Shown here: in pieces, positions 1 through 10,899 of the stretch
Layout of the letters: each line of letters opens with the position of its first letter
Numbering within the stretch: the first letter of the stretch is position 1
Source of the DNA: Jacaranda mimosifolia
Lineage: Eukaryota; Streptophyta; Magnoliopsida; Lamiales; Bignoniaceae
Assembly (NCBI GenBank): GCA_018894105.1
Contig: CM032118.1
Location: forward strand, 29,678,690-29,742,689
Length of the DNA: 64,000 bases
Direction: 5' to 3'
The notes under the pieces: model-generated
Seen by the model: only the letters and a program-made list of their open reading frames with translations
Databases searched by the model: none
Told to the model about the DNA's origin: nothing
Translations under genes and position numbers: made by a program

Positions 1-126
1 AGAGACGACGACCATAAAAAAGGAACGCAATGGAGCTGATGTCCACCGATTGTCGATTACAATAAGCATTCATGAGTCTCTTTAGTTGTGTGCTTCTCTT
101 GATTCTAAAAAACACTTCATGCTCTT
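1..126 (-). pseudogene. SUMO exon-2 relic, cut by window edge
   Basis: Read on the minus strand, this matches exon 2 of the SUMO genes further right. Recognisable pieces include [27 protein letters not shown] and [11 protein letters not shown], in one open frame. The conserved Asp of the FLFDG motif is Tyr and the D of the YCDRQ motif is Asn. The homology stops just before the place where exon 2 starts in gene B, and no AG acceptor is visible there (the exon start GATGGC is replaced). No exon 1 is found in the following 1.3 kb. Exon 3, if present, lies outside the window. It is probably a pseudogene or captured exon fragment; a diverged functional paralogue cannot be excluded because the window cuts it. 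Confidence 0.75.
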
Positions 127-394
127 CATAATTTTTCGTGCTTATTCACTTTTTTGAAGTATATTTTAGTTATTTTGCTTATTTTGATATAGTTACAGTT
201 GTGAGAGGCTATAGCTTTTAAGGATATTTTAGCCATTTAAATATATTTTTTAGGTATATATTTGCTTGGAATGGCAGAGCAAGAGGGCGAAGTGGAGGCG
301 GTTAGGCATGTTGGAAGCAAAGACTTTTGAAGGAGTTTTCATTTGAATAAAGAAGAGAGTAAAAAGAGAGAAGTGGAGATGAATTCTTACGTAA
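127..394. other. AT-rich spacer after the SUMO relic
   Basis: No gene is visible. The stretch joins the SUMO exon-2 relic to the repeated segment that begins at about 395. It has no similarity that I can see to SUMO intron 1 of either complete gene. Confidence 0.5.
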
Positions 395-1273
395 AATGTA
401 GAAATATATTAATTGATTGGTGAACATTAGTACAATAATTAAATTAGTTTCCAAATCCTTCTAACCATTTAAATATTCCATCTAAATTGTTTCATATTTA
501 TAATTTTACAATCTAGATTTTAATAATTGTTAATTGTCACATATTATATTTCCATTCTATTTTATATGGGAAGTCGGTATTTTGTTGGTAATTAGTCAAA
601 ATTTTATCCTACTACAAATTTCTTGTAATTTTAATTTGTTTTATGAAGAGTACGTAAAATTGTTAGTGGACATTAAGTAAAATATTTAAATTAATTGAAA
701 AAATCTTTTTACCCTATACCTCTAGCTAATTTATTGTCATTATTATGAATGGTAAAATAATTGAAAATATATGATTATATTGCAATAATAATATTTTAAA
801 TAATGAAAAGCAGAGTCTGAAGAGTGAAATTTTGATATTGGCAATCATATAAGTTACGTTAATAAATATTGCATTTGTTTCAATCTTATAATTTTTTAAA
901 AAACTTTTTAAAAAGTATATTTTTTTATTACATAATGGTATGATACTATTGACTTTTAGTTATAATTTTTAGAATACATGTAAAAATTTTAAATTTAATA
1001 TAAATTCTACATCCTACCAAATTTAAAATCTAGAAATGGAATCAAAGTTGTATTATATATATTTTACACGAGCCGTGGACTAAATATGGATGATTGGATT
1101 CATTTTCAAAAGGCAATTTTCCAAAATGAGGTCTGGAAATGAATAGAATTTGCTTGAGCAACTTCATTTTCAACTAAAATATAATTATTTTGTGTTTTCA
1201 TACCTATACTATCTCTTTAAAATTTTAAGATACTTATATTATTTTAAAAATAATTAAAATTTATCAACTAATA
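395..1273 (+). repeat. dispersed inverted repeat, copy 1
   Basis: This 0.88-kb AT-rich segment is an inverted copy of 53882-55013. Long stretches agree closely after reverse complementing, for example ATTTTACACGAGCCGTGGAC here against ATTTTACACGAGTCGTGGAC there, and the run around TACCCTATACCTCTAGC. Copy 2 holds about 250 extra bases of internal tandem repeat. Neither copy has a convincing ORF. Copy 1 lies next to a SUMO relic and copy 2 lies about 1 kb upstream of SUMO gene B, so a segmental rearrangement or an uncharacterised mobile element are both possible. Confidence 0.8.
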
Positions 1274-1437
1274 ATTTCATAAACGACAAATAGTCAAATA
1301 CCCAATAAAGAGTCGTAACATATAAAAATTTCAATCATGTGCTTAAAATGACAAACACATCATACAAGAATGATAAAATGACCATCATACCCCCTAAATA
1401 ACCTAAATGATATATAAATACTTAAAATAAATTAAAC

Positions 1438-2470
1438 AGAGTTAAATTCATTTTAGTATATGGGGTAGGTGTCAAATACACCCCCCCCTACGTACTGCCA
1501 AAACCTTCAAATACCTATCCTCAAAGTTATCTGACATTAGTAAAATAGTTGACGGTGTTAAAATTTTACAATAAATTACTGATTTAACCTCAAAAATAAC
1601 TAAATAACATAAAAACCTGAGATACGTGGCATTTTTTTTTCCTGTGTAGACAAATTTATCCTTGGCATAAAGAAAAATGTGATTGGAAATAAACAAGTAT
1701 ATTCAGCTTACTTTTCGTGTCACTCATAAAGAAAAACCCTAAAATATCATCCCAAAATTTTAAAAAACATACAATAGAAATTTGATGGTGAATATTTAAA
1801 GATATAATGCCTATCTGTGGAGGAACAAGTAAATTGATTTTTGACGAGTTGTCTAAAATTAATTGGTTAGTATATCTCAACCTTGAAAACCTAAAATTTT
1901 GGGATTCTTTTCAATTTTCTTATTCAATTAGAGTTTTACAGAGTAATGATAAATTATAAGTAAAATATAACAAAACCCTACATATTATTATAGATTTTTT
2001 ATATCCCAAAATGAATGCAGATTTAAAACATTTTAGACAAACAATTATGAAATAGGAATATGTATAATGGTCCCATGTGTTTTTTCGCACAAGCAACCTT
2101 TGTTTTGTTGGTCCCATATGTTCTATATTAGAGTGAAGTTGTTTAATGTTCTTTTGAAAAAAATAAAATGATTTAATATTTTTGTTGGATTAAGAGTTAG
2201 ATGATGTCTTAGGTCCTAAAATGACAATAATAGAATTGAAGAAAGAAACTTGAGCATTATATAGCAACTCACAAGGGTATTTTGGACATAATATTTTTCA
2301 ATGATTATATGTATAAAGGGAAGATAATTTTAGTGCCACATCTGCCAAGCAACCATTACTTTCCTAACAACAAAGAAGTTTGAGGGGGGGTGGGTATTTG
2401 AAGGTTTTGGTAGTATAGCATTGTATTTGACACCTACCCCATAATACAAGTGGGTAAAATGAATTTAACC
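1438..2470. mobile_element. Mutator-like foldback element (non-autonomous)
   Basis: The ends are inverted repeats of about 85 bases. AGTTAAATTCATTTTA and GGGGTAGGTGTCAAATAC at the left are mirrored at the right, including the CCAAAACCTTCAAATAC block. The element is flanked by a 9-base direct repeat with one mismatch, AAATTAAAC (1429-1437) and AAATTAAGC (2471-2479). Nine-base duplications and long terminal inverted repeats are typical of Mutator-like elements. The interior is AT-rich and has no transposase ORF, so it would depend on an enzyme supplied elsewhere. Confidence 0.8.
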
Positions 2471-2479
2471 AAATTAAGC

Positions 2480-2864
2480 ATCTCAAAAATGTCAAAATAA
2501 TAACATATAAAATGTCTAAAACACTTCTACAAAGTTCAAAAAATACATTATGGCCAATTAATCCTATAATTAATTAATTGAGTAAATGAGCTAGAAAGCC
2601 TTAAGGACAAGCTAAGCCCATCAAGAGGGCAAAAAAAATTCTAATGAGCATAAGCCCATCAAAATTAAAACTTAAAAATATCGAGTCCCAGATAGAATTT
2701 GGGCACGAGAAATCATTTATCAAATTTGTCAGAGTGGAAGAACTATTGAAAAGAGCATATCTCTCTGTGCACATTTCTGAAAAGACGAATTGATACTTTG
2801 TTGTCTTTTAGAAAGAACCTCGCTCCACTTTCGAGTAGCATTAGAATTGTATCTATATTTTCAT
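2480..2864. other. AT-rich non-coding stretch
   Basis: No ORF, RNA gene or clear repeat structure recognised. Confidence 0.4.
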
Positions 2865-3300
2865 TTTTTCCTAAATGTATATAACATAGTTGATAAGATA
2901 TAAAATACACATGTTAACTAATGCAATTTTAATAACATTAAAAGTAACATTAAAACTACCTAATCATAAACTTTCCTAGTTGCCCCATTAATTTCTTTTA
3001 AGTTATATATAGAAATATATTTACAAATAAAGATTTTTATTTTAACAATTTTCTACAAAATAATAATTTGGTCATTCAAAAAGATTTAATTCTATTTTTA
3101 CCAATCATTGTTAGTTGTCTATCATGATATTGGAATAAAAAAAGAAATGATGATTCCATTCCTTTCTTACTCCTTATACATACCAAGCATATAATAAATT
3201 ACATCCGCATAATTCTGTTCCCATCTTTATTCCATTTCTAAAATAATTCTTTTCATACTTAATTCTATTCCTGCATACAAAATCATCCCCTTACGGGTTT
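2865..3300. repeat. dispersed repeat, inverted relative to 47090-47530
   Basis: The block around ATAACATAGTTGATAAGATA is the reverse complement of the block near 47500. The similarity continues through AATAACATTAAAAG to the region with TCTGTTCCCATCTTTATTCC. Identity falls along the length. It is probably a degenerate member of a non-autonomous DNA transposon family; its ends are not defined. Confidence 0.55.
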
Positions 3301-3608
3301 CTTGATTAATCTATATTTCTATATACACCATTTTAGATATCTTAAAATTAGCAATTGATTTTAAGAGATGAGTATCTCATAAATGAAAATATATTATATC
3401 TCATGCATTAATTGTGACATACATGACATTTTATGAAGCCATTAAATTTGTTTTAGAATTTATACTATTTTGGGGGACAATTGATCTTGCTTGTAACATT
3501 CAAAAAATCATATTCATCATTAATTAATGGTGTAAGATACATAAAATTACATTAATTAATATAATATTCTAAATGTATAACAAAGAGATCCCACAAACTC
3601 TCAGTTTA

Positions 3609-3750
3609 AATCCTCTATTCCATTTCATAAATATATGATATGTATATTGATTATTTTCTTATAAAATTAATTGATTCAGAATCACATACAATTGGTATAA
3701 ATACATCAAATTGGAATAAGAGATAGAATAGAAAATAGAATAGAGGATCC
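3609..3750. mobile_element. small foldback repeat, MITE-like
   Basis: AATCCTCTATTCCATTT at the left end is mirrored by AATAGAATAGAGGATCC at the right end, making a short hairpin-forming element of about 140 bases. No clear target-site duplication was found, so the class is open. Confidence 0.4.
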
Positions 3751-4011
3751 AAAGTCACAAACTCAAGCAATGAGGTGGTGAGGGAGTGTTGGCGGTTGAA
3801 ACTATTTTAACCTACCATCTATCAATGATCAAAGTATTGAACTTATAATTCTTTGTGCTATGGAGAAAAATAATAAAATAGAGAAATCGTAATGTAATTA
3901 TGATATTTAACAGTAAAATAACCAATAAGCCTATCGATAACCGTCCTTTAAAATATATATATATTCATGTTTTTCAGTTTCCACATTCAAAACACCATCA
4001 AAGAAACAAAA

Positions 4012-4424
4012 ATGGCATCCGTTATTATAGACCTTGAGCTCAAAGCGTACTCCATCTCTTTTTTCGATGCCAACATCTACACCATCGTCACCTACAGTCC
4101 TGCTATCATTTCCCAGTAGGTCCACGACGCCAAGCTCCTCAACTGCCGCCTCGTTGGCCTAGACATCGAGTTGCGCCCACCTACTCCAACTACTATCGCA
4201 AACCCATCGACATCCTCCATCTTTGCATTGGCCACAACTGCCTTATCTACCAACTGAACTATGCGGAGCACATCCCTGTCTGCCTTATCGATTACGTCGC
4301 TAATGAGAACTACACGTTCATTGGGGTTGACATATATTCTGAGTTGAGAAAACTCGGGAAGGACTATCCGTTTCGGCCTTTGATGAATGCGATGTTAGAC
4401 TTGAGGAATTTGGTGTCTGTATAA
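4012..4424 (+). pseudogene. Werner-type 3'-5' exonuclease pseudogene
   Basis: The translation from the ATG at 4012 resembles plant Werner syndrome-like exonucleases (DEDDy 3'-5' exonuclease fold). It begins MASVIIDLELKAY, reaches VHDAKLLNCRLVGLDIE, and after a frameshift continues with LHLCIGHNCLIYQL, NYTFIGVDIYSELRKL and MLDLRNLVSV. The motif-I Asp and Glu (LDIE) are present. The following Trp of the usual EWRP is Leu, and the motif-II Asp position appears to be Glu. An in-frame TAG precedes VHDAKLL, and a frameshift lies near 4175-4185. The copy ends after about 137 codons, so the motif-III part of the usual domain (around 200 residues) is missing. No introns are visible. No poly(A) tail or duplication was seen, so retroposition is unproven. 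Confidence 0.75.
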
Positions 4425-4515
4425 TAATAATTCACCCTTCTTTTATTTCACAGGTCAATTAGTATTTCATATATGATTATCTATTGTTGGGTAGATTGCT
4501 ACCAAAACTTTAATC

Positions 4516-4980
4516 TGTTAGAATTTTAATCCAATTAATATGTGGACTTCGATTAATTGGATTTGTTTGCTAATAAAATAAAAATGAGCTAAATTAATAC
4601 GATTAATGAGACATGACTCATAGGGCCTATTATTTTGACCCAATATTGTTAAGGCCTTTTCTTAACAGACTTGGTATGACAGCTAATGTAGGCCTACTCT
4701 TGGACGCCCATGATGGGAGGGCTCTCTAGGGTTTTATTATATATATATATATATATTGTGGCTAGGTCCTCTCTCCACTCTATGTTTTGATATTGCTCTC
4801 CCATTAAAGCTGTCAAGTGGTTTGTGTGAGAAAGAGAGGAAGACTTAACCATCAATCGTGAAATTGCAGGAATCATTGATCATCAACCTCATGGTTCAAA
4901 AAGGTATCAAGAATTAATTAATTGTATAATGTTTTGATTCCATAGATATAGATGAATCTTATGTTGATTTATTTCTTACA
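4516..4980 (+). repeat. LTR (left) of outer LTR retrotransposon
   Basis: The 465-base sequence starts TGTTAGAATTTTAATCC and ends TTATTTCTTACA. It is a direct copy of 14952-15399, with roughly 85-90 percent identity by eye. It contains an AT-rich TATA region with a (TA)n tract at 4738-4757. It is followed at once by a tRNA-Met primer site, so this is the 5' LTR of a plus-strand element. The divergence between the LTRs implies an old insertion. Confidence 0.9.
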
Positions 4981-5137
4981 GTTGGTATCAGAGCCATATA
5001 TCTATAGATCAAAACCTAATTTTATTGATTGAATTTCATATATCTTAAATATTTTTAAATTACAAGGAAAATTCTTGGTCTTTTCTTTTTTTCGCATGCT
5101 GGAATGATAATTTAAATTATTCAATCTCAATTTATTA
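4981..5137 (+). other. left remnant of the outer element's interior
   Basis: Leader sequence between the primer site and the inserted gypsy material. The other surviving interior piece is 14903-14951. No coding sequence of the outer element survives, so it was either non-autonomous or lost its core. Confidence 0.6.
4983..4994 (+). promoter_or_regulatory. primer binding site of outer retrotransposon
   Basis: TGGTATCAGAGC is the usual plant tRNA-Met primer site of LTR retrotransposons, placed two bases after the left LTR. It fixes the element on the plus strand. Confidence 0.9.
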
Positions 5138-6145
5138 AATTGTTGAACAACCTAATTGTACCCCTAATTAGAACATCTTACAACTTATTTAAAAACTCAT
5201 CTCGAGCGTACTGTATCGCCGTATTATACCCTTAACTTCGACCAAAATCATAACAATGCTGCACGTCTAGCCTAGCGTTCAGTAGCAGCTCGTCCATCAT
5301 GCTCTTTTCTGACACCGCGATCACGAGCTGCGAATCTTCAGCACGAACTGCTCGTCCTTTTCTTTGAGTTGCGTACTCAGCTGCTCGATCCTTGACTGCC
5401 TAGACTCGAGCTGAGCCTTCAACATCTCAGCATCTCCTTGACCCTCTTGAAGCTGGTCATGATCCCCAAGGGTCAGCTCTGACCTCTTGCAAAAATGGTA
5501 GCCTAACTGGCTAACTTGTAAAGGAAACGACCTTAGTTAATTAAAATAAAAAGGAAACGAAGTATTCGACAAGTGAATGATATTCGACTAGACAACTAAC
5601 CATGTTGGAATGATATGCTAGGACCCTCAGCGTCCCATCCTAGCTCAGATCTATGAATTTCTTCTAGTTGGATGCGAACATACCAACTATCATCACCTTA
5701 AGAGGCGTGGCCCCAATCGACGTAGCCATCAACATTGATAGAGAATTATGAATGGGCCATGGTACCGTCGGTATCGAAATAAGGTGATGGGAGATGGAGC
5801 AGCTAGAACAACTGATCCTCTTCCTGCTGCCCGAAGAGATCATAACCAATCAGTTGTTTAGGGGCCCCAACTTTGCCTTTCCCCTTGTTGGCGGCGGATT
5901 TCTTCTGGGAAGGCCCCCCTGCTCGACCACTAGCTTTTTTTGCCGAGCTGAGGGACTGATGGTCACCTCCAAACATGGTCGAGCCGAAAGAATTGCTTCT
6001 CAGGCTGGAGGAGCTGCAAAAACAGGTAGTGTGGCATGTGGTTGTAGGGCAGCTTGAGATGCAACCTCTCAATGAGCGGTCGCATTCTAATGATGCTCCT
6101 CGCTCTTTTGCACACGCGACAGAGCTTGTGCTCGTGTTCGATTCA
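5138..6145 (-). repeat. left arm of palindrome: copy of antisense ORF
   Basis: This arm is the reverse complement of 6457-7465 with many substitutions. Matching blocks include the coding stretch for the coiled-coil-like piece (GAGTACGCAACTCAAAGAAA in both), the GGTGACCATCAGTCCCTCAGC block, and the run GCGATACAGTACGCT against GCGATACAATACGCT. Minus-strand reading gives a Ser/Lys-rich piece (FGGDHQSLSSAKKASGR, SAANKGKGKVGAPKQL) and TVPWPIHNSLSMLM. Frames are broken. It appears to be an inverted duplicate of the extra ORF normally found once in Tat-type gypsy elements. Confidence 0.8.
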
Positions 6146-6456
6146 TAATTTCTTCTCGATCAGCACAACAACAGAGATAAGATATCTACATCAACCAGAA
6201 AGTTAAAATATACATCCAATGAAAAACAAGCAAAGACCAGCTACTTAGTCGAGCGTCACTGGGAAGGTTAAGCTAGGTAGGCGATAAGCCTGCCAGCACC
6301 AAGTTTCTTTCCTCAACATAACCCGACGCCTCCATTTGCCCAAACTAGACTAAATCTCTGATAAATATATTGGGCTTGGTTGGGGTTTCATTTTCGGGCA
6401 TGCCGATGTGACCCCTCATCCAATCGGTGGGTATATTAAACCCGACCCCACTCGGG

Positions 6457-7990
6457 GATCGAACAAATAAGTATGAGCACAAGCTTTGTCGCGTGCGCAA
6501 AAGAGTGAGGAGCATCATTAGCACACGACCGCTCATTACAAGGCTGCATCTCAAGCTGCTCTGCAACCACAAGCTATACTTTTTGCTCTTGCAGCTCCTC
6601 CAGCCCGAGCAGCAACTCCCCTGGCTCTACCATCTTCGAGGGTGACCATCAGTCCCTCAGCTCGGCAAAAAAAGCTTAGGTCGAGCAAGGGGGCCTGCCT
6701 AGAAGAAACCCATGGCCGACAAGAGGAAAGACAAAGTTAGGGCCCCCAATAACCGACTGGCTACGATCTCTTCGAACAGCGAGAAGAGGACTAGCAGTTC
6801 CAACTGCCCCATCTTTTATCGCCCCATTTTGGTACCGATAGTGCCATGGCCGTTCATAATTCCCTATCGATGCTGACAGCGGGGTCGACTGGGGCCGTGC
6901 CCCTTAAGGTGAAGATGGGTGGTCTATTCGCATTTGACCAAAAAAAATTCACGGATCTGAACCAAGATGGGGTGTTGAGGGCCTTGGCATATCATTCCAA
7001 CATGTTTAGTTGTCTAGTCGAATACATTTGCTTGTTGAATACTTTATTTCCTTTTCATTTTAATTGAATAAGGTCATTTCCCCTACAGTTAGCCAGTTAG
7101 ACTGCCATTTTTAGAGGAGATCAGAGCTAGCCCTCTAGGATCGGACTAGTTTCAGGAGGGTCAAGGATACACTAATATGTAGAAGGCTCAGCTCAAGCTG
7201 TGCAGTCTAGGATCAAGCAGTTGAGTACGCAACTCAAAGAAAAGGACGAGCAACTCAAGCTAAAGGATTCACAGCTCGTGATCACAGTATCAGAAAAGAG
7301 TAAGATAGATGAGTTGTTGTTGAAATCCAAGCTAGAGCAATATGGCTATGATTTTGGTCTTAGTCAGGGGTACAATTTGGCGATACAATACGCTTGTGAT
7401 GAGTTTTTTAATAAGTTTCAAGATATTCCAATCAGGGGTATAATCAGGTTGTTTAGTAATTTATGTTGTGCTCGGCATTCCAAGACGCCAGTATTGTCTT
7501 CTCGCTCGATGATATGAAAGAGGCTTTCGAGCAGGAGCTCAAGCAGCGAGAATTCCTGGGTTATCATATTCGACTAGAAGATATAAAGCGCCTTAATCCT
7601 ATGCTGAACGAGCAGCGCAAAATTATGCAGACCCTGATGAGGGCGCTCCCAAAGAGGTGCCTGCGGCCAAGCCTATGGCTAATCACCAAAGGAGGCTTGC
7701 TAAAGTGGCCAAGGAATTCCCTTTTGCGAATGACGTTGCGCTTGATATTCGGGACAATAAGGTCAGTATAGTTTACCTCATTTCTCCCCCTAAGCAGGCT
7801 TTTTTTATCGACAAGGCGGGCCCTTCCCAACTGGCCCCAATATCTCAGCCAGCTCCCATTGCGGTGCTCGAGCAAAAAGTCGAGGGTCCTACAATTATTC
7901 CCGTCCCTTCAAGTGATGATCTCGATCAGGTGATCAATGAGGGTGATCGTGCTTTTGTAATTAATATCATTAATGACTCAATCTGAAGCA
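6457..7990 (+). pseudogene. antisense extra ORF of Tat-type gypsy element (decayed)
   Basis: On the plus strand, opposite to gag-pol, sits a decayed reading frame. Segments include MAVHNSLSMLTAGSTGAVPLK, an acidic/basic helical piece (IKQLSTQLKEKDEQLKLKDSQ, 7218-7280) likely to form a coiled coil, then YDFGLSQGYNLAIQYACDEF, and after a frameshift pieces such as FANDVALDIRDNKVS. Plant Tat-lineage gypsy elements (Ogre, Retand, TatIV) are known to carry an antisense ORF between integrase and the 3' LTR, which fits this position. The part 6457-7465 is also the right arm of the palindrome. A GT-AG-like interval near 7003-7085 in both arms might be an intron. Its function is unknown. Confidence 0.6.
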
Positions 7991-7999
7991 ATTCAATCA

Positions 8000-8156
8000 A
8001 CTCTTTAATTCGATTTGAAACAATCTAAGCAACTAGTTAATAAATGAGTTTAGGCAAGTCCGCGGTCGATTTGGGGATCGATTGGTGAAAAAATAATGAG
8101 ATTAACCCAAAATATTTGAATCAAGCTAAATAATTTTTTTTTAATTTTTATTGTTG

Positions 8157-8211
<55 letters not shown>

Positions 8212-8540
8212 AACAGGTGTTGCGATGAACAGATTCGTGGTTGATTTAGAAATTGAAGGCATTTTACTCGAGTTAACTTGTATAAGAGTCGATCTTTGTT
8301 GTCAACTACGTGCTTCACTTGAGTTGCTACATTAGCATTGTAATGCATATAGTGTTGTCGCATGTTTATTTTCAACCACAAGGTTGATTTGTTATTCCTT
8401 AATTTGGGCTTGAGGCCTCAGTTTATTGTGGAAGATATACTTGAGGTCAATTCCAAATGGCAATTTCATTTTTAATTCAGGCTTGGGTGCCTTTGTTTTG
8501 TTCATGTGGACAAATAGCTACACGAATACAAGTAGTTTTC
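8000..8540. other. spacer with (TTA)n microsatellite
   Basis: Non-coding stretch between the integrase end and the antisense ORF of the gypsy element. It holds a pure ATT/TTA trinucleotide tract at 8161-8211. Nothing else recognised. Confidence 0.6.
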
Positions 8541-8546
8541 ACTAAG

Positions 8547-9660
8547 TTAAACCATAATGTGATACAGTTGGGTGTAGACCTTGGTCTCTTTACAGTGAAA
8601 TTTCTTCAAATATATGGCGTTCCGTGATCGTGGGAGCTCATTGCCTTTTATGCCCGCGAGTCGATAGGCATTGTGCTTTGCTACCTTGACCATCGAGTAT
8701 GGTCCTTCCCATTGTGGGTCGAGTTTTTCCATATTTTTCAACACTTTGACTTTTTTGAGTACAAAGTCCCATATTTTGAGAAGCTTTTCGATCGAACCCC
8801 CTTATTATAATGTTGTGCCATCTTCAACTTTTATCTCTGCATAGTTGTGTACGTTTGCTGATGCAACTCCTCAATTGTCTCAAGGTCGAGTTCCCATTTA
8901 GAGTCATTTCTGATTGGGTTGTAGTGTATCACTCGAGCAATGTGTTGTAACCAGTTCTGTCGAAACGAATGCTTCGGACCTATAGACCAAATTGCAGGGG
9001 TTGTGACCAGTAGCTGTTTGAGGGGCTGTTCTATATGCCTAAAGTACCATAGGGAGGTCATCTACCCAGCTCATGCTAGTTCCTTCCAAACAAGCTTTGA
9101 AGTAGTCGAGGACTATTATGTTCGTGACCTCCGTTTGGCCATTAGCTTGAAGGTTTCCAGCCGAGGTGAAATGTTGTCTGATCCACAAGCTTTTGCACTA
9201 GCTCCTCGTGCTCCTACTCTGGAACTGCATTATGTTGTCCGATACTAAGACTTTGGGCAAACCGAAGTGGCAAATAATGTTCTTCCATATGAAGCTCTTA
9301 ATGGCCCATCAGTTATTTTAAGGACCGTATATGCTTCAAGCCACTTTGTAAAGTATTCAACTGCAACGTTCATGAATTTCCTTTGACCTATTATTTTTGA
9401 AAAAGAATCGACTATATCTATTCCTCACTAGTCGAATAGCCATGTGATCTGAATGGGCACTAGCCTTGCAGTAGGTTGGCGAGGTATGTTCGAGTGGAGC
9501 TGACAAGATGGGCATCTCCTAGCAAAGTCGACTGCCTCAGTTAGCAAAGTTGGCCAAAAGTATCCATATCTGATGACTTTGTGTGCCAATGATCATCCTC
9601 CCGAATGGTTGTTGTAAATACCCAAGTGGGCTTTATGCAAGACCTTGCGAGCCTATTCTG
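8547..9660 (-). pseudogene. gypsy/Tat integrase (dead)
   Basis: The minus-strand translation shows, in order, an HKVIRYGYFWPTL piece with the zinc-binding CPSCQLH segment, the core piece with KFMNVAVEYFTKWLEAY, the NDSKWELDLETIEELHQQ block, and the C-terminal GPY-type motif (PQWEGPYSMVKVAKHNAYRL). These are hallmarks of Ty3/gypsy integrase. Stops and frame changes separate the pieces (for example after ITWLFD), so no functional enzyme is made. It lies downstream of RNase H in the gypsy order PR-RT-RH-INT. Confidence 0.85.
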
Positions 9661-9979
9661 ATGTTAAGAACCTCAATGATGGTCCAGAAATTGATCTCCT
9701 ATAAAGATGACCATGCTCGTCGAGAGAGAATTTGGTTGCTTGGCCTCTGAACCATTGTGCTTGGGCCTATCCTCTGGGGCTATTCCTTTTCTTAAATAAA
9801 CTTTTATTTCGTCTTGCTAGGAAGAAGGTGGTTCTTCAATCTGCCCCACTAAGTTTTGGTCGGGGGCATCTATTGTAGGTTTGTTAGCAACTAGAAATGT
9901 GATTGTTCTATCTCTCGTCCCCTTTGTTAAGCTCACGAATTTTGACAACGCGTTAGCTCGCTCGTTCTCTAATTGGGGG

Positions 9980-10270
9980 ACCTAGTTGAGGGTGAATTTC
10001 TTGAATTGCTACTATAGCTATCTTACCTCAGCCAAATACTTGCTCATTATTGTCTCTTTAGCTTCAAAGTTTCTTTCGACCTGCTCAGCGACCAGCTGGG
10101 AATTAGTGATAGCTGCTAGTTGCTCGACTCCTCTTGCTGCTTCCATCCTCATGCTTGCAAGGATGGCTTCGTATTCTGCTTCATTATTTATGATAAGGTA
10201 GTCGAGTTTGACTGTGAAGTCATATTCTTCGACTTGGGGAGATCATAAAGAGATAACAATTCCTCCCCCT
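9980..10270 (-). pseudogene. gypsy/Tat RNase H domain (dead)
   Basis: The minus strand encodes NNEAEYEAILASMRMEAARG followed by ITNSQLVAEQV and KYLAEV, the typical second half of the plant gypsy RNase H with the NEAEYEA helix. Frame breaks surround it. It sits between RT and INT, as expected. Confidence 0.85.
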
Positions 10271-10899
10271 AAGGATGTTGCAAACCCATCGATGTGCAAG
10301 GTCCACATGACAGGATCTTGTTCGAGTTGGTCAGTCGAGTCTTTCAGTGACAAAATCAGCTAAAACTTAGGCTTTTATGGCTATTCAAGGTTAAAAAGTG
10401 ATGTCAAACTCCTCCAATTCAATTGACCATTTCGTCAATCTTCTTGATATATTTGGTTTGGACAACACTTGTTTCAATAGTTAGCTTGTCAAGACAACAA
10501 TGGAGTGAGATTGGAAGTAAGGCTCAATTTTCTTGCTGCAATGACCAAGGTTAAGGCAAATTTTTTGATCCCCAAATAGTTATGTTCGAGGCCTTACAAT
10601 GCTTTGCTACTAAGTAGACAGGTCGACCTTTTAGGTCGAAACCAAAACTGAACTGATAGATGCAGACGAGACTACTAAATAAATGTGCAAAACTTCTCCA
10701 ACCTCAAGCTTGGCCAACATCGATGCTGATAAGAGGTAATGTTTCAATTCGACTACGGCATGGTCGCATTGCTCTGTCCATTGAAAACTTGGTTTCCTTG
10801 CATTCCTTAGGAACTTGAAGAATGGTAAGCTCTTATCGGCTAATCGGGCAATAAACTTTCCTAAAGCAATGATTCTCCCGACCAGACGCTCAACGTCTC

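Noticed and set aside
5794..6057. Open frame on the plus strand inside the left palindrome arm
   Set aside because: It is the complement of the antisense-ORF copy, without a domain of its own.
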